37,860 bases of DNA. It comes from Granulosicoccus sp. GTDB taxonomy: Bacteria; Pseudomonadota; Gammaproteobacteria; Granulosicoccales; Granulosicoccaceae. The stretch lies in NCBI GenBank assembly GCA_023301795.1, contig JALZVU010000219.1, positions 1 through 37,860 on the forward strand, read 5' to 3'. Below, one piece after another: positions 18,331 to 26,494 of the stretch. Every line of letters begins with the position of its first letter. The first letter of the stretch is position 1. A program made the translations under genes and the position numbers. The notes under the pieces are model-generated. The model had not been told where the DNA came from, ran no database searches, and saw only the letters and a program-made list of their open reading frames with translations.

Positions 18331-18355
18331 TGCTGTGCAATACCATTGCACAGCA
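18331..18355. promoter_or_regulatory. Perfect 10-bp palindrome in the mlaF-mlaA divergent region
   Basis: Arms TGCTGTGCAA (18331-18340) and TTGCACAGCA (18346-18355) are exact inverted copies around a 5-bp centre. It starts six bases upstream of the extended -10 motif serving mlaF, covering the -35 zone. With no T-run after it and no gene reading into it, an operator for a dimeric regulator is more likely than a terminator. It could also affect mlaA, which starts at 18467. Confidence 0.55.
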
Positions 18356-18466
18356 CAGTGTTACGCGTCAGCTACACTTTCGATCAATTGGTCGCGAGCG
18401 GGCTTAGTCTTGCACGAGTCAAGTCGTGAACCATAACCAGACCAATCTGACCGGAAACTACATGCA

Positions 18467-19393
18467 ATGATACGCCTATTCGCCATTCTGGCCCTTCTAA
18501 GCCTTATTAGCGGCTGCGCAAGCAATCCCTCCAACGGACCTGTCCATGATCCACTGGAAAAGATAAACAGATCAATTTTCAAGTTTAACGATGCGCTCGA
18601 CCGAACAGTGCTGGTTCCTGTCGCAAAAGGCTACCGCTATGTAACCCCTGATTTCGTTGAAGTAGGTGTCAGAAATTTCTTCAGCAATCTGGATGACGTC
18701 AACGTGATTGCCAACGATCTTCTGCAAGGTAAATTTCGTCAGGCAGGCATGGACACCGGCAGGTTTCTTTATAACTCAACGGCGGGCGTTCTGGGCTTTA
18801 TCGACTTCAGCACACGCGCAGGTCTTGTTAAGCATAATGAGTCGTTTGGTCAAACTCTTGGCGTATGGGGCATTGGTGAGGGTCCGTTTGTAATGCTGCC
18901 TCTGCTTGGACCTAACAATATCCGCTCATCTACCGGCATAGTGGTGGAAAGCTTCACAACCGACGTTCCCAATCTGGTGATCGACGACGGTGGCACTCGA
19001 ACGGCGGTGACAGTGGTGGATCTTGTCTCGTTTCGGGCAAGCCTGCTATCGGCCGGCAATCTGCTGAACGCAGCAGCACTTGATCCCTATTTACTTCTTC
19101 GAGATTTCTGGGTCCAGAGCCATAGACGCGCAACCTGTGACGGTAAATGCAATTCAAGGCTCAACACGGCAAGAAGCGGCGATGAACTTGACGAACTCGA
19201 TGCTCTGGACGAACTCGACGAACTCGACGAACTTGATGCGCTGGATGAACTTGACGAGCTCGATGCGCTGAACGAACTCGATGAACTCGATGAACTCGAT
19301 GAACTCGATGAACTCGATGAACTCGATGAACTCGATGAACTCGATGAACTCGATGAACTCGATGAACTCGATGAACTCAACAAGTTAGACTAG
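18467..19393 (+). CDS. mlaA: MlaA (VacJ) outer-membrane lipoprotein with a Glu-Leu-Asp repeat tail
   Basis: Removes misplaced phospholipids from the outer leaflet of the outer membrane and passes them to MlaC. The 308 residues begin with a lipoprotein signal whose lipobox is LISGC (Cys17), then the MlaA core: DPLEKINRSIFKFNDALD, VGVRNFFSNLDDVNVIANDLLQGKF, and the GVWGIGEGPFVMLPLLGP segment, ending near RDFWVQSHRR (about residue 225). After a CDGKC stretch comes a tail of about 70 residues made of ELD triplets. The core is normal for the family; the tail is not. It lies divergent from mlaF and 4 nt before kdsD. Confidence 0.95.
   Translation: MIRLFAILALLSLISGCASNPSNGPVHDPLEKINRSIFKFNDALDRTVLVPVAKGYRYVTPDFVEVGVRNFFSNLDDVNVIANDLLQGKFRQAGMDTGRFLYNSTAGVLGFIDFSTRAGLVKHNESFGQTLGVWGIGEGPFVMLPLLGPNNIRSSTGIVVESFTTDVPNLVIDDGGTRTAVTVVDLVSFRASLLSAGNLLNAAALDPYLLLRDFWVQSHRRATCDGKCNSRLNTARSGDELDELDALDELDELDELDALDELDELDALNELDELDELDELDELDELDELDELDELDELDELDELNKLD
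19184..19381 (+). repeat. 9-bp tandem repeat coding (Glu-Leu-Asp)n in mlaA
   Basis: Twenty-two in-frame 9-bp units. The first ten (19184-19273) are diverged and code ELD, ALD or ALN. The next eleven (19274-19372) are identical copies of GAACTCGAT. The last (19373-19381) is GAACTCAAC. Identity at every base, including synonymous sites, indicates recent slippage or unequal crossing-over. Because the unit is 9 bp, copy-number change alters tail length without shifting the frame. The tail carries about 39 negative charges. Confidence 0.97.
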
Positions 19394-19397
19394 AGCC

Positions 19398-20381
19398 ATG
19401 AGCGATGTAGCAACTATAGAAGACGCCCTGCTCTCCCTGGCCCGATCGGTGATCCGGATAGAGTCGGAAGCCGTTCAGGCTCTGCTCGCGCGTGTTGATG
19501 AGAAATTTGCAAAGGCCTGCCAGATTCTACTTGGCTGCAACGGGCGAATTGTCGTTTGCGGTATCGGCAAGTCTGGCCATATCGGTGCAAAACTGGCCGC
19601 CACTTTCGCCAGCACAGGCAGCCCGGCATTCTTTGTTCACGCAGCAGAGGCTAGCCATGGCGACCTGGGCATGTTCCGAAGCAACGATGTGCTCATAGCC
19701 ATATCATACTCAGGCAATTCGTCTGAACTGATGGCCATGATTCCCGGTGTACGCAGACTAGGCGTCCCCATCATCAGTCTCTGCGGAGAGTCAAAATCCG
19801 CGCTGGCGCAAGCTTCAGACATCTGCCTGAGTACGTACGTAGCGCGAGAAGCCTGCCCACTCGGGCTCGCCCCAACCGCTAGCACCACGGCCACTTTGGT
19901 GTTGGGTGACGCCTTGGCCATTGCCATGTTAAGTGCTCGTGGCTTTACCGAAGAGGATTTTGCTCGCTCACATCCTGGCGGTCGGCTAGGACGCAGACTG
20001 CTGCTCAAAGTCAGTGATGTCATGGTCAGCGGCGATGATTTGCCGCTGTGCTCTGACGCGACAACTGTCGTAAAAGCCTTAGTAGAAATATCGGGCAAAG
20101 GGCTAGGGATGGTGGCTCTTTTCAACGAGCAACAGAATCTCTCTGGCATCTTTACCGACGGCGACATACGACGCACCCTCGAGAAAAACATTGATATTCG
20201 CAAGCTCAACATCGCAGATGTCATGACGCACAATCCCAGCACAATCACCTCAGACACCTTGGCAATCAGCGCTGTGACTCGTATGCAAGAACTCAAGATT
20301 ACCTCGCTTCCCGTGGTGGACAACGAGAAGCTGGTGGGCGTCATTACCATGCATGCATTGCTGACGGCGGGCGTGGTGTAG
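19398..20381 (+). CDS. kdsD: Arabinose-5-phosphate isomerase
   Basis: Interconverts ribulose 5-phosphate and arabinose 5-phosphate, supplying Kdo for LPS. The 327 residues comprise an N-terminal SIS domain (about 35-175, with VVCGIGKSGHIGAKLAATFASTGSP split here as GIGKSGHIG and TFASTGSP, HAAEASHGDLGM, SYSGNSSE and APTAST) and two CBS domains (about 205-325). It begins 4 nt after mlaA. The phosphatase gene kdsC, normally next, is absent: lptC follows after one base. Confidence 0.96.
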   Translation: MSDVATIEDALLSLARSVIRIESEAVQALLARVDEKFAKACQILLGCNGRIVVCGIGKSGHIGAKLAATFASTGSPAFFVHAAEASHGDLGMFRSNDVLIAISYSGNSSELMAMIPGVRRLGVPIISLCGESKSALAQASDICLSTYVAREACPLGLAPTASTTATLVLGDALAIAMLSARGFTEEDFARSHPGGRLGRRLLLKVSDVMVSGDDLPLCSDATTVVKALVEISGKGLGMVALFNEQQNLSGIFTDGDIRRTLEKNIDIRKLNIADVMTHNPSTITSDTLAISAVTRMQELKITSLPVVDNEKLVGVITMHALLTAGVV

Positions 20382-20382
20382 C

Positions 20383-20982
20383 GTGATACGGCGCCTGGTC
20401 ACACGCTACTGGTTGCTGCTACCACTGCTCATTCTTGCAGTAGTCATTCTTGATCGCGTGGAGCAACCTGATATTGTTCAGACAGAGGAGACCATCGATA
20501 TGCGCCAGACTCAGTCTGACTACTACCTGAGCGAATTCAGTACGGCTCGATTTGGTCTGGATGGCAATATCGAGTATCGGGTTGAAGGTTTTACCCTTGC
20601 CCACTACCCGGATGATGATCGATCAGAAATAACTGCTCCCAAACTTCAACTCAAAAGAGGCGAGATCCGGTGGCTAGTGCAGTCGGATATGGGCCAATAT
20701 GATCCAGCACCCACTCTGTTCACACTACAAGGCCAAGTCACCGTAAACCGCACGCTGCAAGACGATGAATCGACAACCATCACCATGGTGAGCGAGTCGC
20801 TGCGAATTACCACCGACACTAACCTGATTGAAACTGACGATCTGATTGAAATCACTGCCCCCACATGGCGACTCCAGGCAACCGGTATGCGGGGCGCCAT
20901 CGACGAACCACACTTAAGCTTGCTATCCAATGTCACGGGACGCTATGAGTTACCTGACACCCCACAAGACAGTACCCAATAG
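20383..20982 (+). CDS. lptC: LPS export protein LptC
   Basis: Bitopic inner-membrane protein that receives LPS from LptB2FG and hands it to LptA. The 199 residues have one N-terminal membrane helix (about 9-25) and a periplasmic beta-jellyroll with YYLSEFSTARFGLDGNIEYRV, read as YYLSEF, FGLDG and EYRV, followed by ITAPKLQL, a typical LptC pattern. The start is GTG one base after the kdsD stop, so expression is coupled to kdsD. Identification rests on pattern and on position before lptA-lptB. Confidence 0.9.
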   Translation: MIRRLVTRYWLLLPLLILAVVILDRVEQPDIVQTEETIDMRQTQSDYYLSEFSTARFGLDGNIEYRVEGFTLAHYPDDDRSEITAPKLQLKRGEIRWLVQSDMGQYDPAPTLFTLQGQVTVNRTLQDDESTTITMVSESLRITTDTNLIETDDLIEITAPTWRLQATGMRGAIDEPHLSLLSNVTGRYELPDTPQDSTQ

Positions 20983-20994
20983 AGTTGATATACC

Positions 20995-21525
20995 GTGAAT
21001 TTCAAAGCCACTAGCAACCGCAAGAATATGAGGCGCACCTCTGCTGTGCTTCTTTTCATATCATTGTGCATGTCAGCGCAATCGGGAATCACTCGCCTGA
21101 GCGATAGGAACCAACCCATTGATGTACGTGCAGACTCTTCTGAATTTGACGAAAAGGCTGGAGTACAAACGCTCACTGGCAATGTTCAAATCACTCAGGG
21201 AAGCATGAAAATCAGCGCAGACTTCATCGCTATTTCGTTAAAAGACAACGCGCTTAGCAAAATTGAGGGACGTGGCTCGCCTATTCTCTTCAGTCAGGAA
21301 AATGAAGCGGGTGAGCTTATGCAAGGTGAAGCCAGCTCAATCATCTACGACGCGATAAACGGAATACTGACCTTGAAAGGTGCAGCCAGTCTCAGCCAGC
21401 CCAAACAAAGCCTCACCAGTGAAACGATCACGTTCAACACGCTAACGCAAAAAGTAAGCGCAGACGGAGGGGAGAACAACGGACGCGTCAGCATACAAAT
21501 TCAACCGCCGAGCACTGGGCAATGA
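20995..21525 (+). CDS. lptA: LPS transport periplasmic protein LptA
   Basis: Periplasmic bridge protein carrying LPS between the two membranes. The 176 residues start with a signal peptide and contain the OstA-like jellyroll: [30 protein letters not shown] is visible as PIDVRAD, FDEK and [10 protein letters not shown], then ISAD and GEASSIIYD. The start used is GTG at 20995. An in-frame ATG at 21028 ([13 protein letters not shown]) would give a tidier signal peptide and is a real alternative. The 3' end overlaps lptB by 4 nt (ATGA). Confidence 0.92.
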   Translation: MNFKATSNRKNMRRTSAVLLFISLCMSAQSGITRLSDRNQPIDVRADSSEFDEKAGVQTLTGNVQITQGSMKISADFIAISLKDNALSKIEGRGSPILFSQENEAGELMQGEASSIIYDAINGILTLKGAASLSQPKQSLTSETITFNTLTQKVSADGGENNGRVSIQIQPPSTGQ

Positions 21526-22256
21526 CAACAAAGCGCACCTTGCGGGCTGAAGGCCTGCACAAGGCGTACAAAAAGCGACAAATTCTGTCCGGTGTGTCAC
21601 TTTCAGTGAGCAGTGGCGATGTGGTCGGCTTGCTGGGACCGAACGGGGCCGGCAAAACAACATGCTTTTACATGGTGGTGGGGCTTGTCAAACCCGATGC
21701 AGGCGTCATAGCGCTGGACGGCACCGACATAACAGCTCATCCCATGCACGAGCGCGCTCGACTAGGCGTCGGCTACCTGCCTCAGGAAGCTTCGGTGTTC
21801 CGCCAGCTAAGTGTTTCCCAGAACATCATGGCCATCCTTGAGACCCGCAAATCTCTGAGCGCCATTGAGCGCAAAGATCGCCTGGAATCCTTACTCGAAG
21901 AACTACAAATCACCCACATTCGTGACAGTCTCGGCATTAGCTTGTCAGGTGGGGAGAGGCGACGGGTTGAAATTGCACGTGCCTTGTCGGCCGATCCGGG
22001 GTTTATTTTGCTCGATGAGCCATTTGCAGGCGTAGATCCTATCTCTGTACTTGATATTCAACGCATTATTATTCATCTCAAAGAGCGTAATATTGGCGTG
22101 TTGATCACAGATCACAATGTTCGCGAAACCTTGGGTATTTGCGACACTGCGTACATCCTCAGCCAGGGCAAAGTCATTGCTGAAGGCGCTCCAGAGCTTG
22201 TTTTAGCTAACGAAGAGGTTCGTAACGTTTACCTGGGGGAGAACTTCAAAATTTGA
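21522..22256 (+). CDS. lptB: LPS export ABC transporter ATP-binding protein LptB
   Basis: Cytoplasmic ATPase of LptB2FG. The 244 residues contain Walker [17 protein letters not shown], the LptB-typical [19 protein letters not shown] (Q-loop), signature [15 protein letters not shown], Walker [17 protein letters not shown] and H-loop [10 protein letters not shown], all as in E. coli LptB. Translation is coupled to lptA. It precedes rpoN, separated by 185 nt holding no strong terminator or promoter that could be called with confidence. Confidence 0.97.
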   Translation: MTTKRTLRAEGLHKAYKKRQILSGVSLSVSSGDVVGLLGPNGAGKTTCFYMVVGLVKPDAGVIALDGTDITAHPMHERARLGVGYLPQEASVFRQLSVSQNIMAILETRKSLSAIERKDRLESLLEELQITHIRDSLGISLSGGERRRVEIARALSADPGFILLDEPFAGVDPISVLDIQRIIIHLKERNIGVLITDHNVRETLGICDTAYILSQGKVIAEGAPELVLANEEVRNVYLGENFKI

Positions 22257-22441
22257 CAATCACCTGAAAAAAACCAGGCAGTCGGCCGCTAAGGTTCTCA
22301 GTACCAAGGCTATGGAGGCGATCAACATTAATTTTTTGTAATGTATTAACGGTGCTTCATTCCTGCATTCGGCCAGCAAATTGCGTTGAATAAAAGAATC
22401 GTGCCGCATGTCAACCACAGCCCTTCACCCGGACTAGCCGA

Positions 22442-23977
22442 ATGAAACAGTCACTGCAAATCAAGATGGGCCAATCACTGGCCATGACTCCCCAGCTGCA
22501 GCAGGCTATCAAGTTATTGCAGCTGTCCACTCTGGAACTACAGACAGAAATCCAAACTGCTCTGGAAAGTAACCCAATGTTGGAGATGCAGGAAGACGAG
22601 GGCTCCGAACCTGGCGAGGCAGATTTTGCCAACGAGTCCAGCGAGACTCGCGAAGCCCAGCGCGAAGCTGAAACGGCCCGGGCAGAGGAAAAACAGACTG
22701 CTAGTGAACTTGAGCTAGCGGGTGAGAACACCGGAGGCTCGGATGAAATCATGCCAGAAGATCTGCCGGTAGACAGTGGCTGGGATGATGTCTACGAGTC
22801 GAGCACACCCGGCAGCGCCAGCTCATCGGGGAGTGATGGAGAATCGCGCGATTTCACCGAATTTCACAATGCTGGAATCACCAGCATTCAAGATCACCTG
22901 AACGAACAGATTCGCTTTGCTCCGTTGTCCGAACGCGATCAGACCATTGCTGAAACGATTATCGATGCGGTTGATGACAATGGTTACTTGCTTGATGGCG
23001 TGGATGCGTTACTCGAAGGGTTGAACCGCGAAGTGGTGGACCCGGAAGATGAATTCATGCTGGACGAGTTCGAAACGGTTCTGCACCTGGTACAACATCT
23101 GGACCCAGCGGGATGTGCAGCACGTGATGCCAGCGACTGTATGGGCATACAGCTAAGTCAATTACCTAAGTCTGACCTTGTAGATCACGCTCAGACTATC
23201 GTCAAAAAACATCTGGAACTACTGGCGGCGCATGATTTTGCGCGTCTACGCCGACTGCTTAAGATCAACGAAGATCAGCTGCAAGAAGCAATCGCTCTAA
23301 TCCGCTCGCTCAATCCGAGACCTGGGCGCCAGATCGTAAACGATCATGATCAGTACATCGTGCCCGATGTGTTCGTCAAGAAAGTTAAAGGCGTGTGGCG
23401 TGTCGAACTCAACCCTGACATTGCACCAAAACTTGGCATCAATGCCATGTATGCGGGCATGGTGAAGCGTGCGGACAAGAGCGACGATAACAACTTCATG
23501 CGTAACCACTTGCAGGAAGCACGCTGGTTCATCAAAAGTTTGCAGAGTCGTAACGAAACGTTGTTACGTGTAGCAACTGCCATTGTGGAGCGTCAAAGAA
23601 GTTTTCTAGAGTACGGTGATGAGGCCATGAAACCTCTGGTACTAAGGGATATTGCAGAACAACTAACTCTGCACGAGTCCACTATATCGCGGGTTACAAC
23701 ACACAAGTACATTCATACGCCGCGCGGAATTTTCGAGTTCAAGTATTTCTTTTCCAGCCACGTATCAACCGCAAATGGTGGCGAGTGCTCGGCCACAGCG
23801 ATACGCGCAATGATCCGAAAGTTCATTGCTGCGGAGGATGCCACAAAACCACTATCCGACAGTAAAATTGCCAGTACGTTAGTCGCTGAGGGTATACAGG
23901 TTGCGCGACGCACCGTAGCCAAGTATCGTGAATCCATGGCCATCCCGCCATCGAACGAACGCAAGCGGATGAACTGA
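22442..23977 (+). CDS. rpoN: RNA polymerase sigma-54 factor RpoN
   Basis: Sigma factor for promoters with -24/-12 elements, activated by enhancer-binding ATPases. The 511 residues show the Gln/Leu-rich region I (MGQSLAMTPQLQQAIKLLQ), an acidic region II (about 50-140, many Glu/Asp/Ser), the core-binding domain, and the DNA-binding region ending in the RpoN box ARRTVAKYRE. The position behind lptB and before hpf-ptsN is the classical proteobacterial arrangement. The ATG has no strong ribosome-binding site. Confidence 0.97.
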   Translation: MKQSLQIKMGQSLAMTPQLQQAIKLLQLSTLELQTEIQTALESNPMLEMQEDEGSEPGEADFANESSETREAQREAETARAEEKQTASELELAGENTGGSDEIMPEDLPVDSGWDDVYESSTPGSASSSGSDGESRDFTEFHNAGITSIQDHLNEQIRFAPLSERDQTIAETIIDAVDDNGYLLDGVDALLEGLNREVVDPEDEFMLDEFETVLHLVQHLDPAGCAARDASDCMGIQLSQLPKSDLVDHAQTIVKKHLELLAAHDFARLRRLLKINEDQLQEAIALIRSLNPRPGRQIVNDHDQYIVPDVFVKKVKGVWRVELNPDIAPKLGINAMYAGMVKRADKSDDNNFMRNHLQEARWFIKSLQSRNETLLRVATAIVERQRSFLEYGDEAMKPLVLRDIAEQLTLHESTISRVTTHKYIHTPRGIFEFKYFFSSHVSTANGGECSATAIRAMIRKFIAAEDATKPLSDSKIASTLVAEGIQVARRTVAKYRESMAIPPSNERKRMN

Positions 23978-24286
23978 TGTTAGACGCACAAGCCTCTGAA
24001 CAACGTTACCCGGCAGCAACGCCCTTCGCGCGGTGCTCAAGTGGAACCTTGGCTTGTGCTTTGCCCCAAGCGCGGCAGTTTTCAAGCCGCGTGACACTAC
24101 GGGTGTGCAATGCGCCCCGGGGTTTGCCCGAGTATAGGCATCGTTGCGAGCAGTCTATTTTCGAACAACCCCAAGTTAAGCTGCGGAGTCGTTGAGATGT
24201 AATGTCAACCACCTCCATTCCTAGTTAAACCCGTTTATCAAAACCCATTGCGGTTTTTCATTAACGTTGAATTTCAGGAGATGCTC
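23978..24286. other. rpoN-hpf intergenic region with stem-loops
   Basis: No convincing gene. A 72-codon frame starts in the rpoN stop (TGATG), but its composition is unlike a protein and it has no family similarity. The region holds a stem CGCGGC (24071-24076) with GCCGCG (24086-24091), a GC-rich CGCCCCGGGG stretch near 24112-24121, and an A/T-type hairpin at 24240-24257. It probably carries the hpf promoter or mRNA-processing elements; no single promoter can be picked. Confidence 0.4.
24240..24258 (+). terminator. Weak hairpin with T-run upstream of hpf
   Basis: AAAACC (24240-24245) pairs with GGTTTT (24252-24257) around a 6-nt loop, and further T follows. It lies 30 nt upstream of the hpf start. 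The stem is weak, so partial termination of rpoN transcripts is the most that can be suggested. Confidence 0.35.
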
Positions 24287-24610
24287 ATGAACCTTACAGT
24301 TACAGGCCACCACGTAGACGTAACCAGCTCAATGCGAAATTACGTAACCGGCAAAATGGAACGCCTCCAACGACGCTCGGACAGGGTGTTCGGGGTTCAC
24401 GTAATTCTTTCAGTGGAAAAAATGCGGCAAACCGCTGAAGCCACCATACAAGTCGCAGGCACCAAACTATTCGCTCAAACCACTGAACCTGACATGTACG
24501 CAGCCATCGACCTTCTCACCGACAAACTGGATCGACAGTTGGTTCGGCACAAGGAAAAGCTCAAAACCCATCGTCGCGGCAAAGATGAACTGGTGGCAGA
24601 AGAAGACTAG
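24287..24610 (+). CDS. hpf: Ribosome hibernation promoting factor
   Basis: Binds the 30S decoding region in stationary phase and helps inactivate ribosomes. The start MNLTVTGHHVDVTSSMRNYV at 24287 is preferred over upstream ATGs because AGGAG sits seven bases before it. The product is 107 residues, the short-HPF type, slightly longer than E. coli HPF (95) through a charged KTHRRGKDELVAEED tail. It is placed between rpoN and ptsN as usual. No long-form C-terminal dimerisation domain is present. Confidence 0.95.
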   Translation: MNLTVTGHHVDVTSSMRNYVTGKMERLQRRSDRVFGVHVILSVEKMRQTAEATIQVAGTKLFAQTTEPDMYAAIDLLTDKLDRQLVRHKEKLKTHRRGKDELVAEED

Positions 24611-24774
24611 AAAAAGCGATTAACATGGCCTTTATTTAGACAAACAGCACGGCCGTTGCAGCCAACGTGAGCCCCACCGGGCATTGACCACAAGCTCCCA
24701 CGTCAAGGCTGTTCGGCTTAAGGCCCTTTTAATCCAAGCTGCGAGAGCGCACAATAGCGCTATCGCAACTGCTG

Positions 24775-24823
24775 CGAAGGCCCTGAATTGCGTAAACTAC
24801 GCGCTTCGAGTTCAGGGCCTTCG
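24775..24823. promoter_or_regulatory. 13-bp inverted repeat in the ptsN leader
   Basis: CGAAGGCCCTGAA (24775-24787) and TTCAGGGCCTTCG (24811-24823) are perfect inverted copies. Inside lies a second small hairpin, GCGTA (24790-24794) with TACGC (24798-24802). The structure ends 30 nt before the ptsN ATG and has no T-run. An upstream AAGGCCCT at 24720-24727, followed by TTT, could pair with the same right arm, which would give a choice between two folds. The 243-nt hpf-ptsN gap shows nothing else clear. Confidence 0.55.
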
Positions 24824-24853
24824 GGCTGACAAACGCTTCCACTACAAGACTCA

Positions 24854-25435
24854 ATGGATTTATCCCAACTGCTCTCCCCAGAGCGTATCAGCTGCCAGTG
24901 CAAGGTGCAGAGCAAAAAACGCGCGCTCCAGACACTCGCAGAAGTACTGAGCCAATCGTTGCTTGCACCTGAACAAGACCCTGAACTTGAAGAGCCAACT
25001 GCTGACTCAAATGGTTCAATAGGATCTCTGGCTAGCAAGCTACTGAAATCACGAGTAAAATCTGATGAGAGTGACCACAAAGGCACACTCTCTGAAATGG
25101 GTATCCTCGATGCATTTATCAGCCGTGAACGGCTTGGCAGCACCTGCCTGGACCATGGCTTTGCCCTACCTCACAGCCGCATTGGCCTCATAGACAAGCC
25201 TATTGCCGCACTCATCACACTTGAGGAAGGAATCGATTTCGGCGCAAACGACAAACAGGCGGTCGATCTGGTTGTAGGCTTACTGGTACCCGAAGAATGT
25301 AACGATGGACATCTCCAAATTCTGGCTATGCTGGCAAAACGCTTTAGCGAGCCCGGATTCAGAGAAAAACTGCGCTCCTACTCGGATCCAGTTGAGCTTC
25401 ACACTTATCTGACCCAACTACCTCCCGTTCAGTAA
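24854..25435 (+). CDS. ptsN: Nitrogen-regulatory PTS protein EIIA-Ntr
   Basis: Last phosphoacceptor of the PTS-Ntr relay; regulates potassium transport and other targets in relatives. The 193 residues have the PTS EIIA type-2 fold with the phosphorylated His107 in ALPHSRI, the preceding helix region ILDAFISRERLGST, and DLVVGLLVPEECNDGHLQILAMLAKRF split as DLVVGLLVP and HLQILAMLAKRF. About 40 extra acidic and Ser-rich residues (about 39-80) are inserted between the N-terminal part and ILDAF compared with the 163-residue E. coli protein. hprK follows 9 nt later. Confidence 0.94.
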   Translation: MDLSQLLSPERISCQCKVQSKKRALQTLAEVLSQSLLAPEQDPELEEPTADSNGSIGSLASKLLKSRVKSDESDHKGTLSEMGILDAFISRERLGSTCLDHGFALPHSRIGLIDKPIAALITLEEGIDFGANDKQAVDLVVGLLVPEECNDGHLQILAMLAKRFSEPGFREKLRSYSDPVELHTYLTQLPPVQ

Positions 25436-25444
25436 CCGACGACA

Positions 25445-26491
25445 ATGGCTTCCCGTCAACTGAGTGTCGGACAGGCTTTCGAGTCTTTAAACGATGAACT
25501 CAGCCTGCGCTGGGTTGCGGGACACTCGGCCAGCTCAAGGCTGATTACCCGCGACAAACGTGACGGCAAGCGTCCTAGACTGCTTGGCCCTTTAAATTTC
25601 AACAGCCCCAACCGCATCCAGCTCCTCGGTGCCTCCGAAGTCAGCCTGTATGGACGCGAGACCAACATTGATGAAAGCCGGTTTGAATACCCGCTAACGT
25701 CCACCTGTGACCTGATGGTGGTATCGGATGACCATAATCCACCACAATGCCTTGTCGATCTGGCTGAACGAGAGCATATAGGCTTGATGGTATCGGAGCT
25801 TCCCTATAGCTCGTTGCACAGCCGAATGCGCAACATGCTGACTCATCTGCTCGCTGAGCGTGAGATCATCCATGGCGTGATGATGGATGTACACGGTACC
25901 GGTATACTGATAACAGGGGATGCCAGCGTTGGTAAAAGTGAGCTGGCGCTGGAACTCATCAGTCGAGGGCATATTCTAGTGGCTGATGACGCACCAGAAT
26001 TTACACGTATAGCGCCCGGAACCATTGAATGCCAGTGCCCTCCCCTGCTTCAAGACTTTCTGGAGGTAAGGGGCCTCGGTATTCTCAACATAGCCTTGAT
26101 GTACGGCGATGCACACACCCGGGAGCGAAAGATCTTGCGTTTCATCGTGCATCTGCAGCGTGTATCGGGCGACGACTTCAGCAAGGATCTGGCATCCATT
26201 GCTGGAGATCGTATTTCCGAACCATCAACCACGCGCGAAGTACTGGGTGTCAATGTGTCAGAACGTACTATTCCGGTAGCACCCGGACGTAATATTGCGG
26301 TGCTGGTTGAAGCTGCTGTTCGTGATCAGATTCTACGCGCGGGCGGCTACAGCGCATCACAGGATCTGGTTGAAAAACAAGAATTGGCACTGGCTCGTTC
26401 AGCAGCACGCAGCGTATCAAGGCGTTTGGACGATAGCTTGAGTAACAACAAACCTGCAAAACCCAAATCGGGTACAGAGAAAAAACCTTAG
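25445..26491 (+). CDS. hprK: HPr kinase/phosphorylase
   Basis: Phosphorylates and dephosphorylates the regulatory serine of HPr. The 348 residues comprise the N-terminal domain (about 1-130) and the catalytic domain, with Walker A GDASVGKS (158-165), LVADDAPEF (about 178-186) and the HprK signature EVRGLGILNIALMYG (207-221). The C-terminal 35 residues are basic and look unstructured. The presence of hprK between ptsN and rapZ is known from Xanthomonas and many alpha- and betaproteobacteria, but not from E. coli or Pseudomonas. Its likely target is the HPr encoded downstream, which keeps Ser46. Confidence 0.95.
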   Translation: MASRQLSVGQAFESLNDELSLRWVAGHSASSRLITRDKRDGKRPRLLGPLNFNSPNRIQLLGASEVSLYGRETNIDESRFEYPLTSTCDLMVVSDDHNPPQCLVDLAEREHIGLMVSELPYSSLHSRMRNMLTHLLAEREIIHGVMMDVHGTGILITGDASVGKSELALELISRGHILVADDAPEFTRIAPGTIECQCPPLLQDFLEVRGLGILNIALMYGDAHTRERKILRFIVHLQRVSGDDFSKDLASIAGDRISEPSTTREVLGVNVSERTIPVAPGRNIAVLVEAAVRDQILRAGGYSASQDLVEKQELALARSAARSVSRRLDDSLSNNKPAKPKSGTEKKP

Positions 26492-26494
26492 CGT

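Noticed and set aside
19184-19381. Tandem repeat as a possible CRISPR array
   Set aside because: Units are 9 bp and directly abutting, without spacers, and stay in frame with mlaA.
19087-19383. Minus-strand frame coding almost only serine opposite the mlaA repeat
   Set aside because: It is the mirror of the GAACTCGAT tandem repeat and has no start signal or independent similarity.
19637-20350. 237-codon minus-strand frame inside kdsD
   Set aside because: Antisense shadow of a well-supported enzyme gene.
22257-22441. Terminator behind lptB (CCTG..CAGG with A-run loop)
   Set aside because: Only four base pairs with an A-rich loop and no T-run.
23977-24195. 72-codon frame starting in the rpoN stop (TGATG)
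   Set aside because: No family similarity, non-protein-like composition, overlaps stem-loops; coupling alone is not enough.
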